A DNA stretch of 64,000 nt from Paraburkholderia podalyriae (GCF_014397785.1 NZ_VZQQ01000017.1:62001-126000), one strand, 5' to 3'; positions 25,862 to 39,029 are shown, counted from the stretch's first letter. A program made the numbers and translations. Notes: generated from the letters alone by a model not told the origin.

Positions 25862-26605
25862 ATGAACCAGACCATCCTGATCGTCGATGACGATCCCGTC
25901 GTACGCGAACTCGTCAGTGAATATCTGCACGGTCGCGGCTTCAAGGTCGCCACGCTCGAAAATGGCCTGGCGTTGCAGCGCAGATTGCAGCAGCAGCGTC
26001 CCGCGCTCGTCGTGCTCGACATCATGATGCCGGAGCTCGACGGCATCAGCGCGCTGCGCGCCTTGCGTGTCGCCGGCGACGACATTCCCGTGATCCTGCT
26101 GACCGCGCGCGCCGATCCGATCGATCGCGTGATCGGCCTCGAACTCGGCGCCGATGACTATCTCGGCAAGCCTTTCGAACCGAGTGAACTCGTCGCGCGG
26201 ATTCGCACCGTGCTGCGGCGTCGCGGCTCGATCGCGCCGGGCGCGCCAGAACAGCGCGCGCCCTACCATTTCGGCCGCTTCGAAGTGAACTTCCCCGCGC
26301 GCGAGCTGCGTCGCGACGGCGAACGCATCACGCTGCGTTCGAGCGAATTCGCGATGCTGAAGGTGTTCGTCACGCACGCGATGACCGTGCTCACGCGCGC
26401 GCAACTGCTCGAAAAACTGCACGGCAATAGCGAAGCGCATCGCAATCGCAGCCTCGACGTGTCGATCTGGCGTTTGCGCCGATTGATCGAAGTGGACCCG
26501 TCGGAACCGCGCTACGTGCAGACCGTGTGGGGACGCGGCTACGTGTTCGTGCCGGACGGCGAGATCGGCGCGGCCGAACGCGGGCTTGCGCCGCCGCTCG
26601 GTTAG
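25862..26605 (+). CDS. Orphan OmpR-family response regulator (RR1)
   Basis: 247 residues: receiver domain with acidic pair DDD (9–11), phosphoacceptor Asp53 in VVLDIMMP and Lys103 in LGKPFEPSE, then a winged-helix DNA-binding domain ending WRLRRLIEVDPSEPRYVQTVWGRGYVF. It is transcription factor-like and cytoplasmic. No kinase gene lies beside it. Its receiver is strikingly similar to that of the second regulator at 29042 (same LQRRL…RPALVVLDIMMP…GDDIPVI.. framework), so the two are paralogues. Its partner may be the kinase at 29779. Confidence 0.93.
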   Translation: MNQTILIVDDDPVVRELVSEYLHGRGFKVATLENGLALQRRLQQQRPALVVLDIMMPELDGISALRALRVAGDDIPVILLTARADPIDRVIGLELGADDYLGKPFEPSELVARIRTVLRRRGSIAPGAPEQRAPYHFGRFEVNFPARELRRDGERITLRSSEFAMLKVFVTHAMTVLTRAQLLEKLHGNSEAHRNRSLDVSIWRLRRLIEVDPSEPRYVQTVWGRGYVFVPDGEIGAAERGLAPPLG

Positions 26606-26651
26606 CGGCGCCTGATGGTCGAAGCCGGTTGATGCGGCCCACGCGTCGCAC

Positions 26652-26678
26652 GCGACCCGCGCGACCCGCGCGACCCGT
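26652..26678. repeat. Three tandem copies of a 9-base unit
   Basis: GCGACCCGC is repeated three times (last copy ending in T) in the 130-base gap between two convergent genes. It lies just after the response regulator stop and before the flgH-like stop. No coding role is visible; slippage between near-identical genomes could be looked for. Confidence 0.85.
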
Positions 26679-26735
26679 GCGTCGCACGGAACGGGCAACG
26701 CGGCGCCGCGCGCACCGCACTGACGCGGCTGACGC

Positions 26736-27407
26736 TCAAAACGTCAGCGCGCTCAGAAACATCCTCTGCAGCCAGCCCATCGTCGTCGCATCGTTCACCA
26801 TGCCGAGGCCCGCCTGTTCGATGCGCGCGTTCGCGACCTTGCTCGACGCGACGTAATTGCCTGCTTCGATATCCTTGGGATTGACGATGCCCGACAGCCG
26901 CAACCGGTCGCGGGTCCCGCTCATCGCGATCAGCTTCTCGCCCGACACGACGAGATTGCCGCCCGATACCGTGCCGATCACGGTCACGGCGAGCGTGCCC
27001 GTCATGCCGCTGATGTCGCTCAGGCTGCCCTGTCCTTTGTAGTCGGTGCTGGCCGAGCCGATGTTGAACAGTTTCGCGAGCCGCGCGGCGGCATTCGTCG
27101 ACTGGTCCGCCGCGGTCGCGGTGATGCTGCTCGCGCGGTTCGCCGATGCGCTCGCGCTGTTGTTGCCGCTATACGATTCCGAGAGCCGAATCGTCAGTAC
27201 GTCGCCGATGTGCTGCGCGCGCGGCGCCTCATACAACAGCAGCGGGGCGCCCGCCTGATAGATCGCGCCTTGCGTGTTGACGTTCAACGGCGCGGACGCC
27301 AACGGCGGCGCCATCGGCGTTTCGACGATCGACCTGGTCTGCGTGCTCGAACAGGCCGCGAGACAACTCGCGGCGCCGAGCACGAGGATGAGACGTAGCG
27401 CGGTCAT
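26736..27407 (-). CDS. FlgH-like outer-membrane lipoprotein (orphan flagellar L-ring protein paralogue)
   Basis: 223 residues with lipobox SCLAAC. The middle matches the L-ring family: APRAQHIGDVLTIRLSES, then the NLVVSGEKLI...GTRDRLRLSGIVNPKDI block. FlgH forms the flagellar L-ring in the outer membrane. Here no other flagellar gene surrounds it, so it is likely a paralogue used elsewhere, or a remnant of another secretion structure. A GGAG box lies before the ATG. The last gene of a minus-strand run with two small proteins and a secreted protein. Confidence 0.8.
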   Translation of the reverse strand: MTALRLILVLGAASCLAACSSTQTRSIVETPMAPPLASAPLNVNTQGAIYQAGAPLLLYEAPRAQHIGDVLTIRLSESYSGNNSASASANRASSITATAADQSTNAAARLAKLFNIGSASTDYKGQGSLSDISGMTGTLAVTVIGTVSGGNLVVSGEKLIAMSGTRDRLRLSGIVNPKDIEAGNYVASSKVANARIEQAGLGMVNDATTMGWLQRMFLSALTF

Positions 27408-27520
27408 GCGGGCTCCGTGGCGATAAGGATGAAATGGAATTGAAGCAAGGCGGCGCCAGCCGGACACCACCCGGTTTCGGCGTTGGAATCGCACCGATGA
27501 TCAGACCTGCCAGGCAATCG

Positions 27521-28234
27521 TCAGCCCGCGTCGGCGCCGCTCGCCTGCCACTGCCGCACGACCGCCTTCATCCACGCATCCGAGCCCTTCAGCAGATACG
27601 TGAGCGTGCCGTTGCGGCTGCCCGGCAGGAAGCACAGCGTGATCGAACTCACCGCGTTCTCCCATACGTACATCGGCATCGCGCCCGGCGCCGCCGCGTT
27701 GCGCGTCGCGAGACGCGGCGGCCCGTAACGGTCCTCGAGCGCGTCACGCAGATCCTCGGCGGTCGGCTCGTCGATCACGAACGACATCTCGTAGAGACGC
27801 AGCGCGCCCTGGCCGTCGATGCGCGTGAAGCGCATCACATGTTCGAGCGCCGGCGTGCCATCGACCACCGCCTGCGACACCGCCCAGCGCTCATCGTCGC
27901 GATGCGCCCAGCGGCACGCGACGCTCAGGCTATCGTGCGACTTCAGCCGCATGCCGAGCGCACCGGCCTGCACGTCCGTCTCGCAGATCGGCACGCTGCC
28001 GACCGGCGTCGCGCGCACGCTCGAGCCCGCGCGGAATTCGTCGATCGTGATGCCGAGCGCGACGCCGCGAAAGGAAAACGGTGCGTCCCGCGAGCGCCGG
28101 CGCGTGTCGGTGGCAACGCTATTCGATGCCGCGCTAGCCGCCTTCGCACTGCGCGCGACGGGCTGCGCATGCGCGTCGCACGACAGCGCACCGCTTAGCA
28201 GCACCAGTGCACAAACCATCCGGGTGCGCCTCAT
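27521..28234 (-). CDS. Secreted hypothetical protein upstream of the flgH-like gene
   Basis: 237 residues. A signal peptide (MRRTRM…, hydrophobic core, cut site after AHA near residue 23) is followed by a basic low-complexity stretch, then a domain beginning FSFRGVALGITIDEF with scattered cysteines (around residues 83, 106 and 200). Similar openings are seen in small periplasmic proteins of unknown function (an impression, not a match). It is four bases downstream of the small lipoprotein gene and 113 bases upstream of flgH-like gene, so one operon is likely. Confidence 0.7.
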   Translation of the reverse strand: MRRTRMVCALVLLSGALSCDAHAQPVARSAKAASAASNSVATDTRRRSRDAPFSFRGVALGITIDEFRAGSSVRATPVGSVPICETDVQAGALGMRLKSHDSLSVACRWAHRDDERWAVSQAVVDGTPALEHVMRFTRIDGQGALRLYEMSFVIDEPTAEDLRDALEDRYGPPRLATRNAAAPGAMPMYVWENAVSSITLCFLPGSRNGTLTYLLKGSDAWMKAVVRQWQASGADAG

Positions 28235-28237
28235 GAT

Positions 28238-28435
28238 TCAATCGATCGCGGAAGCGCACATGTCGAAAGGCGTCGCCGCGGCATGGCCGGCGACCGGCAG
28301 CACTTTCAGGGTCGCTGCTGTGATCCGGCACGGCAGCGCCGCGGCGCCGCAGCCACCGAGCGGCAATAGCAACGAGCCGACAACGAGCCATGCCACGACA
28401 CGCCACCGATGCTCAGGGGTTCTTGATAACGGCAC
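28238..28435 (-). CDS. Small lipoprotein of the DUF6726 type
   Basis: 65 residues. Its GTG start at 28435 follows a GAGG box five bases upstream. A hydrophobic signal ends in LLPLGGC (lipobox), and the mature part reads GAAALPCRITAATLKVLPVAGH…PFDMCASAID, a compact Cys-containing sequence I associate with DUF6726 lipoproteins of Burkholderiales. Role unknown. It is packed between the 65-residue protein upstream (15-base gap) and the secreted protein downstream. Confidence 0.7.
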   Translation of the reverse strand: MPLSRTPEHRWRVVAWLVVGSLLLPLGGCGAAALPCRITAATLKVLPVAGHAAATPFDMCASAID

Positions 28436-28450
28436 GCGAACCTCGTCAGC

Positions 28451-28648
28451 TCACGCGGTCGTGTTGACCAGATGGCCGACCAGCCCCGTCCCCGCTGCGG
28501 GTTGCGCGGGTTGCGCAAGCGCGGCGTTCTTCTGCGATTTCGGCGCGGCGCCGGTGGAACTGGAGCCAGAACTGGCGGGCTTCTCGGTGGCCGGCGTATT
28601 CGCCAACGTGGAGAAAGGCGTGGAACTGAGCGTATTGTGGATCGTCAT
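28451..28648 (-). CDS. Small Ser/Ala/Pro-rich hypothetical protein
   Basis: 65 residues beginning MTIHNTLSSTPFSTLANTPA, low complexity, no signal peptide or membrane helix, ending GLVGHLVNTTA. The longer frame starting at 28798 is arginine-rich and probably not translated. A weak GAGG sequence lies ahead of the ATG. The short spacing to the DUF6726-like gene is its best support; composition alone would also fit a spurious frame. Confidence 0.5.
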   Translation of the reverse strand: MTIHNTLSSTPFSTLANTPATEKPASSGSSSTGAAPKSQKNAALAQPAQPAAGTGLVGHLVNTTA

Positions 28649-29041
28649 GATGGGCCTCGCGAAGGCGCGCACTGCGCACCGGTGTCGGTTGAACGCCGCG
28701 CGCCGTCGCCCGAGGCTACGGGCCTCGTTCGGCGCGCGGCGCGACGTGCTGCGGAACGCATCATCGCGCCGCGCAAGTGCCGACGATGGGCGAAGCAAAG
28801 CACGCTTTCGCGCGGTTGTTACGAACCGTTCCGCGCGCTTGCGGGCGCTTTCGAGTGCTTGCCAACTGTTGTCATCGCGTGCCGGTCGTTGCGGATCGCC
28901 GGATCAGGCAGTGCTAAAGTAGCCGCTAAACCTTTGTCGACCTGCCTCCGGCGCGAGCCCGCCAGCGCCACGCGGCACACAGTAAGCGTTGGTAAGGAAA
29001 TCCGCGGTCGCGCATCGGGCCCGCCAGTCTAGAATTTCGCC
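28649..29041. other. Divergent intergenic region, small-protein operon / response regulator 2
   Basis: About 390 bases without a supported gene, separating two divergent transcription units. It should contain both promoters. The stretch nearer the regulator (about 28900–29030) is less GC-rich. I could not settle on a -35/-10 pair. Confidence 0.4.
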
Positions 29042-29782
29042 ATGAATCCACAGGTCCTTATCGTCGACGACGATCCGGTCGTACGCGATCTGCTTTGCAA
29101 GTTCCTGCAGTCGAACGGCTTCGATGCGTCCGTGCTGCATGACGGCACTCATTTGCAGCGTCGTCTCGAGCGTGAGCGGCCGTCGGTCGTCGTGCTCGAC
29201 ATCATGATGCCGAACACCGACGGCCTGCGCGCGCTCACCGCGTTGCGCGCCGCCGGCGACGACATCCCGGTGATCTTCGTGACCGCGCGCGGCACGGTGG
29301 CCGATCGCATCGTCGGTCTGTCGCTCGGCGCGGACGACTACCTGACCAAGCCGTTCGATCCGCGCGAGTTGCTCGTGCGCATCCAGACCGTGCTGCGCCG
29401 GCGCGGGCCGTCCACCACGAGCGCGCCCGAAGCACGCAAGCGCTATCGCTTCGGTCCGTTCGAACTGGACTTCGCCACGCGCTCGCTGAGCCGCGACGAC
29501 GCCAAGCTGCCGCTGCGCGACAGCGAATTCGCGCTGCTGAAGATCTTCGTCAACAATCCGTACAAGGTGCTGTCGCGCGTGCTGATTCACGATCTCGTGC
29601 ATCGCGACAACCTCGCGTTCCGCGACCGCAGCCTCGACGTGCCGATCTGGCGCCTGCGCCGCGTGATCGAGGACGACCCGTCGAACCCGTGCTACGTGCA
29701 AACGGTGCGCGGCAAGGGCTACGTGTTCGTACCCGACGCCAACGGCGCGCCCTTCGAGGACGAGGCCGCACCCAGCGCATGA
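29042..29782 (+). CDS. OmpR-family response regulator (RR2)
   Basis: 246 residues, receiver with acidic DDD (9–11), phosphoacceptor Asp53 and Lys103, winged-helix C-terminus with WRLRRVIEDDPSNPCYVQTVRGKGYVF. Same architecture as the orphan regulator at 25862 and clearly paralogous. Its stop overlaps the start of the histidine kinase (ATGA), so this is a two-component operon. The EnvZ-like partner points to an OmpR-type osmosensing or envelope role, but no target is visible. Confidence 0.93.
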   Translation: MNPQVLIVDDDPVVRDLLCKFLQSNGFDASVLHDGTHLQRRLERERPSVVVLDIMMPNTDGLRALTALRAAGDDIPVIFVTARGTVADRIVGLSLGADDYLTKPFDPRELLVRIQTVLRRRGPSTTSAPEARKRYRFGPFELDFATRSLSRDDAKLPLRDSEFALLKIFVNNPYKVLSRVLIHDLVHRDNLAFRDRSLDVPIWRLRRVIEDDPSNPCYVQTVRGKGYVFVPDANGAPFEDEAAPSA

Positions 29783-31086
29783 AGAATCCGCTGAACACAC
29801 TGTTCGGCAGAATGGCGTTGCTGTCGGCGGCGGTGCTGTTCGCGATTCAGGCGAGCTGGTTCGTGCTGGTGACGATGCAGCCGCCGCGTCATGAAATCGA
29901 CGGCTTCGCGCGCGGCATTCTGCTCGTGCTGCAGGCGATCAACGGTGAGCCGATGAAGGGTGCCGCGCTCGCGCCCGCGATGCGCGTGCATCTGGTGCCC
30001 ACGTGGAACATGCCGACCAGCGTGCATCTGCGCGAGCCGCGCGAGCATATGCTGGTCGAGCTGAGCCGGCATCTGCGCCAGAACCTGCCGGCCGGTACGC
30101 AGATCGCCGTCGACGATCTGCGTCCGACGCAACTGTGGGTGCTGTTTCCGGGCAAATCGAATTGGGTCGTCGTGCCGGTCGACCTACCGCCGCCGCCGCG
30201 CTTTCTGATCGAATCGGTATCGATGCTGATCGCGGGGCTGATCCTGTCGCTGTTCGCGGTGTGGCAGATGCAGCGGCCGCTGTCGCGCGTCGCCGATGCG
30301 TCGCGCGCGTTCGGCTCGGGCGGGCGGCCCGAACCCGTGCCGGTGCAGGGCCCGCGCGAACTGCGCGATCTGATCGGCTCGTTCAACGACATGATGCGGC
30401 GACTGAACGAAGCCGGCGACGACCAGGCGGTGATGCTGGCCGGCGTCGCGCACGATCTGAAGGCGCCGCTCACGCGCCTGAAGCTGCGCGCGAGCGTGCT
30501 GGTCGATGAAAACGAGCGCGCGGGCCTGATCCGCGACGTCGATTCGCTGACCAACATCGTCCAGCAGTTCCTCGAATTTGCTGGCCAATCGGCGGACGCC
30601 GGACCGCCTGTCGAAGTCGACGAGTTTCTACGCGAGCAGTTTTCCTCCGGCGATGACGCGCAGGCCGCTGAAACCACTGAAACCGCGGACCCCGCCGACA
30701 CCCCGCTGTTCGCGCTCGACCTGCGCGCCGGACCTTCGTTCACGCTGCCGCGCACGCTGCTCGACCGGCTCGTGACGAACCTCGTCGACAATGCGCTCGA
30801 ACACGGCATGTCGCCGGTGGAAATCTCAACCGCATGCAACGACCGTCATTGGACGATCAGCGTGCGCGACCACGGCCCCGGCATTCCCGACGATCGGATC
30901 GCCGCGGCGATGAAGCCGTTCGTGCGGCTCGACGCCGCGCGCGGCGGGGAGGGCCATTGCGGGCTCGGTTTGGCGATCGTCGCGCGGCTCGCGCACGATC
31001 GCGGCGGACGCTGCCTCGTGCGCAATCATGCGCGGGGCGGGCTCGAAGTACGCATCGAATTGCCGGTGGACCCGGCGCTGACGTGA
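29779..31086 (+). CDS. EnvZ-like sensor histidine kinase
   Basis: 435 residues. Membrane helices lie around residues 12–33 and 143–163 with a ~105-residue periplasmic domain, followed by HAMP, then HisKA with phosphoacceptor His225 in AHDLKAPLTRLKLR. The catalytic ATPase shows the N box NLVDNALEHG, G1 box DHGPGIPDD, and G2 box CGLGLAIV. A short acidic/Thr-rich insertion (around residues 293–310) sits between HisKA and the ATPase. The start at 29779 overlaps the regulator stop. A strong terminator follows at 31205–31236. Confidence 0.93.
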   Translation: MKNPLNTLFGRMALLSAAVLFAIQASWFVLVTMQPPRHEIDGFARGILLVLQAINGEPMKGAALAPAMRVHLVPTWNMPTSVHLREPREHMLVELSRHLRQNLPAGTQIAVDDLRPTQLWVLFPGKSNWVVVPVDLPPPPRFLIESVSMLIAGLILSLFAVWQMQRPLSRVADASRAFGSGGRPEPVPVQGPRELRDLIGSFNDMMRRLNEAGDDQAVMLAGVAHDLKAPLTRLKLRASVLVDENERAGLIRDVDSLTNIVQQFLEFAGQSADAGPPVEVDEFLREQFSSGDDAQAAETTETADPADTPLFALDLRAGPSFTLPRTLLDRLVTNLVDNALEHGMSPVEISTACNDRHWTISVRDHGPGIPDDRIAAAMKPFVRLDAARGGEGHCGLGLAIVARLAHDRGGRCLVRNHARGGLEVRIELPVDPALT

Positions 31087-31204
31087 GGATGCGTGCAGGC
31101 AACGGTGCGCGGACCGGGCCACTTACCCGCCCTTACCGCACCCTCTATCGCGCGGGCAGCGGCCTTATAGTCGCGCCTGGCATTTCTCGATGCCGCCCTT
31201 CTCG

Positions 31205-31236
31205 GTCCGCCAGCCCCTGGGGCGGACTTTTTTTTT
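31205..31236 (+). terminator. Intrinsic terminator after the two-component operon
   Basis: GTCCGCC / GGCGGAC stem with a 9-base loop and nine consecutive T residues on the plus strand, 118 bases after the kinase stop. Textbook rho-independent shape. Confidence 0.9.
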
Positions 31237-31246
31237 GCTGTCGCAA

Positions 31247-31298
31247 GGCGAGCGAAGCGGCAGTGAAGCGCGGCAGTGAAGCGCGACAGCAAAGCGCG
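31247..31298. repeat. Four imperfect tandem copies of a 13-base unit
   Basis: The unit is close to GAAGCGCGGCAGT: the copies read GCGAAGCGGCAGT, GAAGCGCGGCAGT, GAAGCGCGACAGC and AAAGCGCGTCAAT. They lie just beyond the stop codon of the phosphatase-like gene and after the plus-strand terminator. No coding function is evident. Confidence 0.7.
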
Positions 31299-32246
31299 TC
31301 AATGCACGAGCCGATTGCGCAGCGCGTCGACCGTCGCGGTAGAAAGGCCGAGGCCTTGCGTCAGGTAGCTCGCCATCGTGCCGTAGCTCGCCTGCACCTG
31401 GTCGAAGCCCGCCTGCAGATAATTGTCGTCGACGTCGAACAACGGCGCTCTCGCCGTCGCGATGGCAGCGCCTTCCTGTGCGCGCAAGCTGGTGGTTTGC
31501 GCGGCAATCGATGGCGCGAGGTAGACGTTGCTCAGCAGATAGTCCTGCATGATCACGTCGAGCGGCACATTGGCGATGCTGAGCAAAAGCGCCGCGACCC
31601 AGCCCGCTCGATCCTTGCCCGCGCTCGAATGGAATAGCTGCGCGCCCGTGCCATTGGCGAGCGCGCCGAGCAAGCCGCCATACGCGGCTCGCTGCGGGCC
31701 GCCCGTCACATACGCGCGCGCCTCGGCCTGCATGAACGCGACGGCGTCGGCGGCCGCATCGAACGGGGGTGCGACGAAGTCGTTCGTGCCGAGCACGTTC
31801 AGCGTGGAGGATGTCGCGCCGCCCGGCAGCACGTCGGCGGTGCGCGCGATTTCGGCGGGCGTGCGCAGGTCGTAGACCGACACGATGCCGAGCTTGTCGA
31901 GCGTCGCCGCGTCCGTGCCGCTCAGCGTCAGCGCGTTCGCGCGATAGAACACGCCGCGCCGCATCTGCTTGCCGTCGACGGTCAGATAGCCGGCGCCCGC
32001 GCCGCCGACATCGCGGAAATTGCTGACCGACACGAGGCGCGGCGTGTTCGGCTGATCGGCTTCGAGACTGCCGCCACACGCGGACAGCAGCGAGCTGCCG
32101 AAACCCGCGGCCAGCATTGCACCCGCCGAGTTCCTCAGAAAGCGTCGCCGCGCCGCCGACGGTTCGCCCGGCATGCCGCGTTCCACGGGCACGGTCGTGC
32201 TCGCAAGGGCGCGGAAAGGCGAACGGTTTTTCGCGGTAACGGACAT
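31299..32246 (-). CDS. Tat-exported phosphatase-like lipoprotein with Cys-to-Ser active site
   Basis: 315 residues. The N-terminus has a twin-arginine motif (RRRFLRN, about 33–39) and a lipobox LLSAC (Cys57), so Tat-dependent lipidated export is likely. The body resembles the tyrosine phosphatases of the MptpB/LipA type: NFRDVGG (76–82), YRANAL, YDLRTPAEI. The signature loop, normally HCxAGKDRTG, reads HSSAGKDRAG with Ser207 (codon TCG at 31626–31628) in place of the nucleophilic Cys. It is thus probably inactive or has changed activity. The start could be later (Met25, same reading). Confidence 0.85.
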   Translation of the reverse strand: MSVTAKNRSPFRALASTTVPVERGMPGEPSAARRRFLRNSAGAMLAAGFGSSLLSACGGSLEADQPNTPRLVSVSNFRDVGGAGAGYLTVDGKQMRRGVFYRANALTLSGTDAATLDKLGIVSVYDLRTPAEIARTADVLPGGATSSTLNVLGTNDFVAPPFDAAADAVAFMQAEARAYVTGGPQRAAYGGLLGALANGTGAQLFHSSAGKDRAGWVAALLLSIANVPLDVIMQDYLLSNVYLAPSIAAQTTSLRAQEGAAIATARAPLFDVDDNYLQAGFDQVQASYGTMASYLTQGLGLSTATVDALRNRLVH

Positions 32247-32597
32247 CGGGGCGACGGGTGCATAGGAGGAATGGTTGGGCAGCCGGGCTGCAGACGCAGT
32301 TTAACGTTGACCGGATAAGTTTTGCATTACATCGTAGGGGTTAGTAAGAAAAAAGAGGGACGGTTTGCCCGCCAATGAATGCCGAAAGGATCGGGCCGCG
32401 GCGCCGATTTCCATCCGGCGACGAGGCAAAAGAAAACCGGGCTCCCCTGACAGGCGAGCCCGGCTTCTCGTTTTACCGCATCGCTTTACCGCTACAGGCG
32501 CCCTTCATGGGGCGCCTTGTCGTCTCCACGTCTTCCTGCAAATCGTGGCCGGAGCGCGCGACCTGGAACACGCTGCGCACGCACCCGCTGAAGACGC
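32247..32597. other. Intergenic region between phosphatase-like gene and gltD
   Basis: About 350 bases. It contains the gltD terminator and, near 32310–32360, an AT-richer stretch that probably holds the promoter for the phosphatase-like gene. No supported frame. Confidence 0.45.
32428..32463 (-). terminator. Intrinsic terminator of gltBD
   Basis: Minus-strand CCGGGCTC stem (32456–32463 with 32437–32444) followed on that strand by TTTTCTTTT. It sits 134 bases past the gltD stop. Confidence 0.85.
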
Positions 32598-34067
32598 TTA
32601 ACGCGGCAGTTCCGAATGACCCATCAGGAACGCATCGACCGAACGCGCGCACTGACGGCCTTCGCGGATCGCCCACACCACCAGCGACTGGCCGCGGCGC
32701 ATGTCGCCCGCCGTGAACACCTTGTCCACCGATGTGCAGTACGCCTTGTCGCCCTCGGTTGCGGCGCGCACGTTGCCGCGCGCATCCTTGTCGACGCCGA
32801 ACGCTTCGAGCACCGGCGAAACCGGCTGCGTGAAGCCCATCGCGAGCAGCACGAGGTCGGCCTTCATTTCGAATTCGGAGTTCGGCACTTCGACCATCTT
32901 GCCGTCCTTCCATTCGACACGCGCGGCGATCAGCTTCTCGACCTTACCGTTCTTGCCTTCGAGGCGCTTGGTCGCAACCGCCCAATCGCGCTCGCAGCCT
33001 TCCTCATGCGACGACGACGTGCGCAGCTTGATCGGCCAGTACGGCCACACGAGCGGCTTGTTCTCTTCTTCCGGCGGCTGCGGCAGCAATTCGAACTGCG
33101 TGACGCTCTTCGCGCCGTGACGGTTCGACGTGCCCACGCAGTCCGAACCGGTATCGCCGCCGCCGATCACGACGACGTGCTTGCCCTTCGCGACCAACTG
33201 GTTCGGCATCTTGTCGCCGGCGTTGACCTTGTTCTGCTGCGGCAGGAATTCCATCGCGTAGTACACGCCTTCGAGTTCGCGGCCGGGCACCGGCAGATCA
33301 CGCGGCGTTTCCGAACCACCGGCGATCACGACCGCGTCGAACTGCTCGTTCAGCTCCACCGGCGTGATGGTTTCCTTCGCGGTGTTGCCGATGTGCGCCG
33401 GCAGCGAGTCCGGCTTGCCGATGAACACGTTGGTGCGGAACGTCACGCCTTCGGCCTCCATCTGCCGCATGCGGCGATCGATCTGCCACTTCTCCAGCTT
33501 GAAGTCGGGGATGCCATAACGCAGCAGGCCGCCGATGCGGTCGTTCTTTTCGAACACGGTCACGTCATGGCCGGCGCGCGCGAGCTGCTGCGCGGCCGCG
33601 AGACCCGCCGGGCCCGAGCCGACCACGGCGACCTTCTTGCCGGTCTTGTGCTTCGGCGTCTGCGGCGCGACCCAGCCTTCGGCCCAGGCTTTGTCGATGA
33701 TCGCATGCTCGATCGACTTGATGCCGACCGGGTCGTCATTGATGCCGAGCGTGCATGCCGCTTCGCACGGTGCCGGGCAGATGCGGCCCGTGAACTCGGG
33801 GAAGTTGTTGGTCGAATGCAGCACTTCGATCGCGTTCTTCCAGTCCTGACGGAACACCAGGTCGTTGAAGTCGGGGATGATGTTGTTGACCGGGCAGCCG
33901 TTGTTGCAGAACGGAATGCCGCAGTCCATGCAACGCGCGCCTTGAATCTTCGCTTCGTCATCGGTCAGTGCCGCGACGAATTCCTTGTAGTGCTTCACAC
34001 GCGTGAGCGGAGCCTCGTACGTCTCGTGGCGACGTTCGAACTCGAGAAAACCGGTTGCCTTGCCCAT
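32598..34067 (-). CDS. gltD: Glutamate synthase small subunit GltD
   Basis: NADPH-oxidising β subunit of glutamate synthase, 489 residues. Iron-sulfur motifs appear early: CMDCGIPFCNNGCPVNN and RICPAPCEAAC. Two dinucleotide folds follow: VVGSGPAGLAAAQQL near residue 148 and VVIGGGDTGSDC near residue 300, and the C-terminal FTAGDMRRGQS block. It takes electrons from NADPH through FAD and Fe–S to GltB. Preceded by gltB with a 107-base gap. Confidence 0.97.
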   Translation of the reverse strand: MGKATGFLEFERRHETYEAPLTRVKHYKEFVAALTDDEAKIQGARCMDCGIPFCNNGCPVNNIIPDFNDLVFRQDWKNAIEVLHSTNNFPEFTGRICPAPCEAACTLGINDDPVGIKSIEHAIIDKAWAEGWVAPQTPKHKTGKKVAVVGSGPAGLAAAQQLARAGHDVTVFEKNDRIGGLLRYGIPDFKLEKWQIDRRMRQMEAEGVTFRTNVFIGKPDSLPAHIGNTAKETITPVELNEQFDAVVIAGGSETPRDLPVPGRELEGVYYAMEFLPQQNKVNAGDKMPNQLVAKGKHVVVIGGGDTGSDCVGTSNRHGAKSVTQFELLPQPPEEENKPLVWPYWPIKLRTSSSHEEGCERDWAVATKRLEGKNGKVEKLIAARVEWKDGKMVEVPNSEFEMKADLVLLAMGFTQPVSPVLEAFGVDKDARGNVRAATEGDKAYCTSVDKVFTAGDMRRGQSLVVWAIREGRQCARSVDAFLMGHSELPR

Positions 34068-34174
34068 GTGGTTCTCTTCTCTATCTGTATCTAGGGGTAA
34101 TCTGGACCCGCCGCGCGTCGATTGGTCGGAACGCGGCGGGTACGTCGTCTAAAGGTGACTTCCGTGAAAGCAGC

Positions 34175-38878
<4,704 letters not shown>

Positions 38879-38999
38879 AGGGACACCGTCTGTGAGGAGG
38901 CCGGACAGGCCGTTAAACCATTGTTTTTTTGCCGCAGTGCGCTTCGCAACCACGACGACGCTCTTCTTGCAGCGCAGGGCGAAATGCGTCGGAAATCGG

Positions 39000-39029
39000 A
39001 ATATACGCGACGAATCAATGAAATAGCAA
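39000..39029 (-). promoter_or_regulatory. Candidate sigma-70 promoter of gltB
   Basis: Minus strand TTGCTA (39024–39029), 18-base spacer, TATATT (39000–39005). The AT-rich context and position, 122 bases before the gltB start, support it; long untranslated leader would result. Confidence 0.4.

Noticed and set aside
26640..26690. Tandem GCGACCCGC repeats as a possible CRISPR or origin iteron
   Set aside because: Units are nine bases, directly adjacent and only three; CRISPR repeats are longer with unique spacers, and no replication gene is near.
25592..26698. A 368-codon minus-strand frame opposite the orphan response regulator
   Set aside because: The response regulator on the plus strand is unmistakable; this is its antisense shadow.
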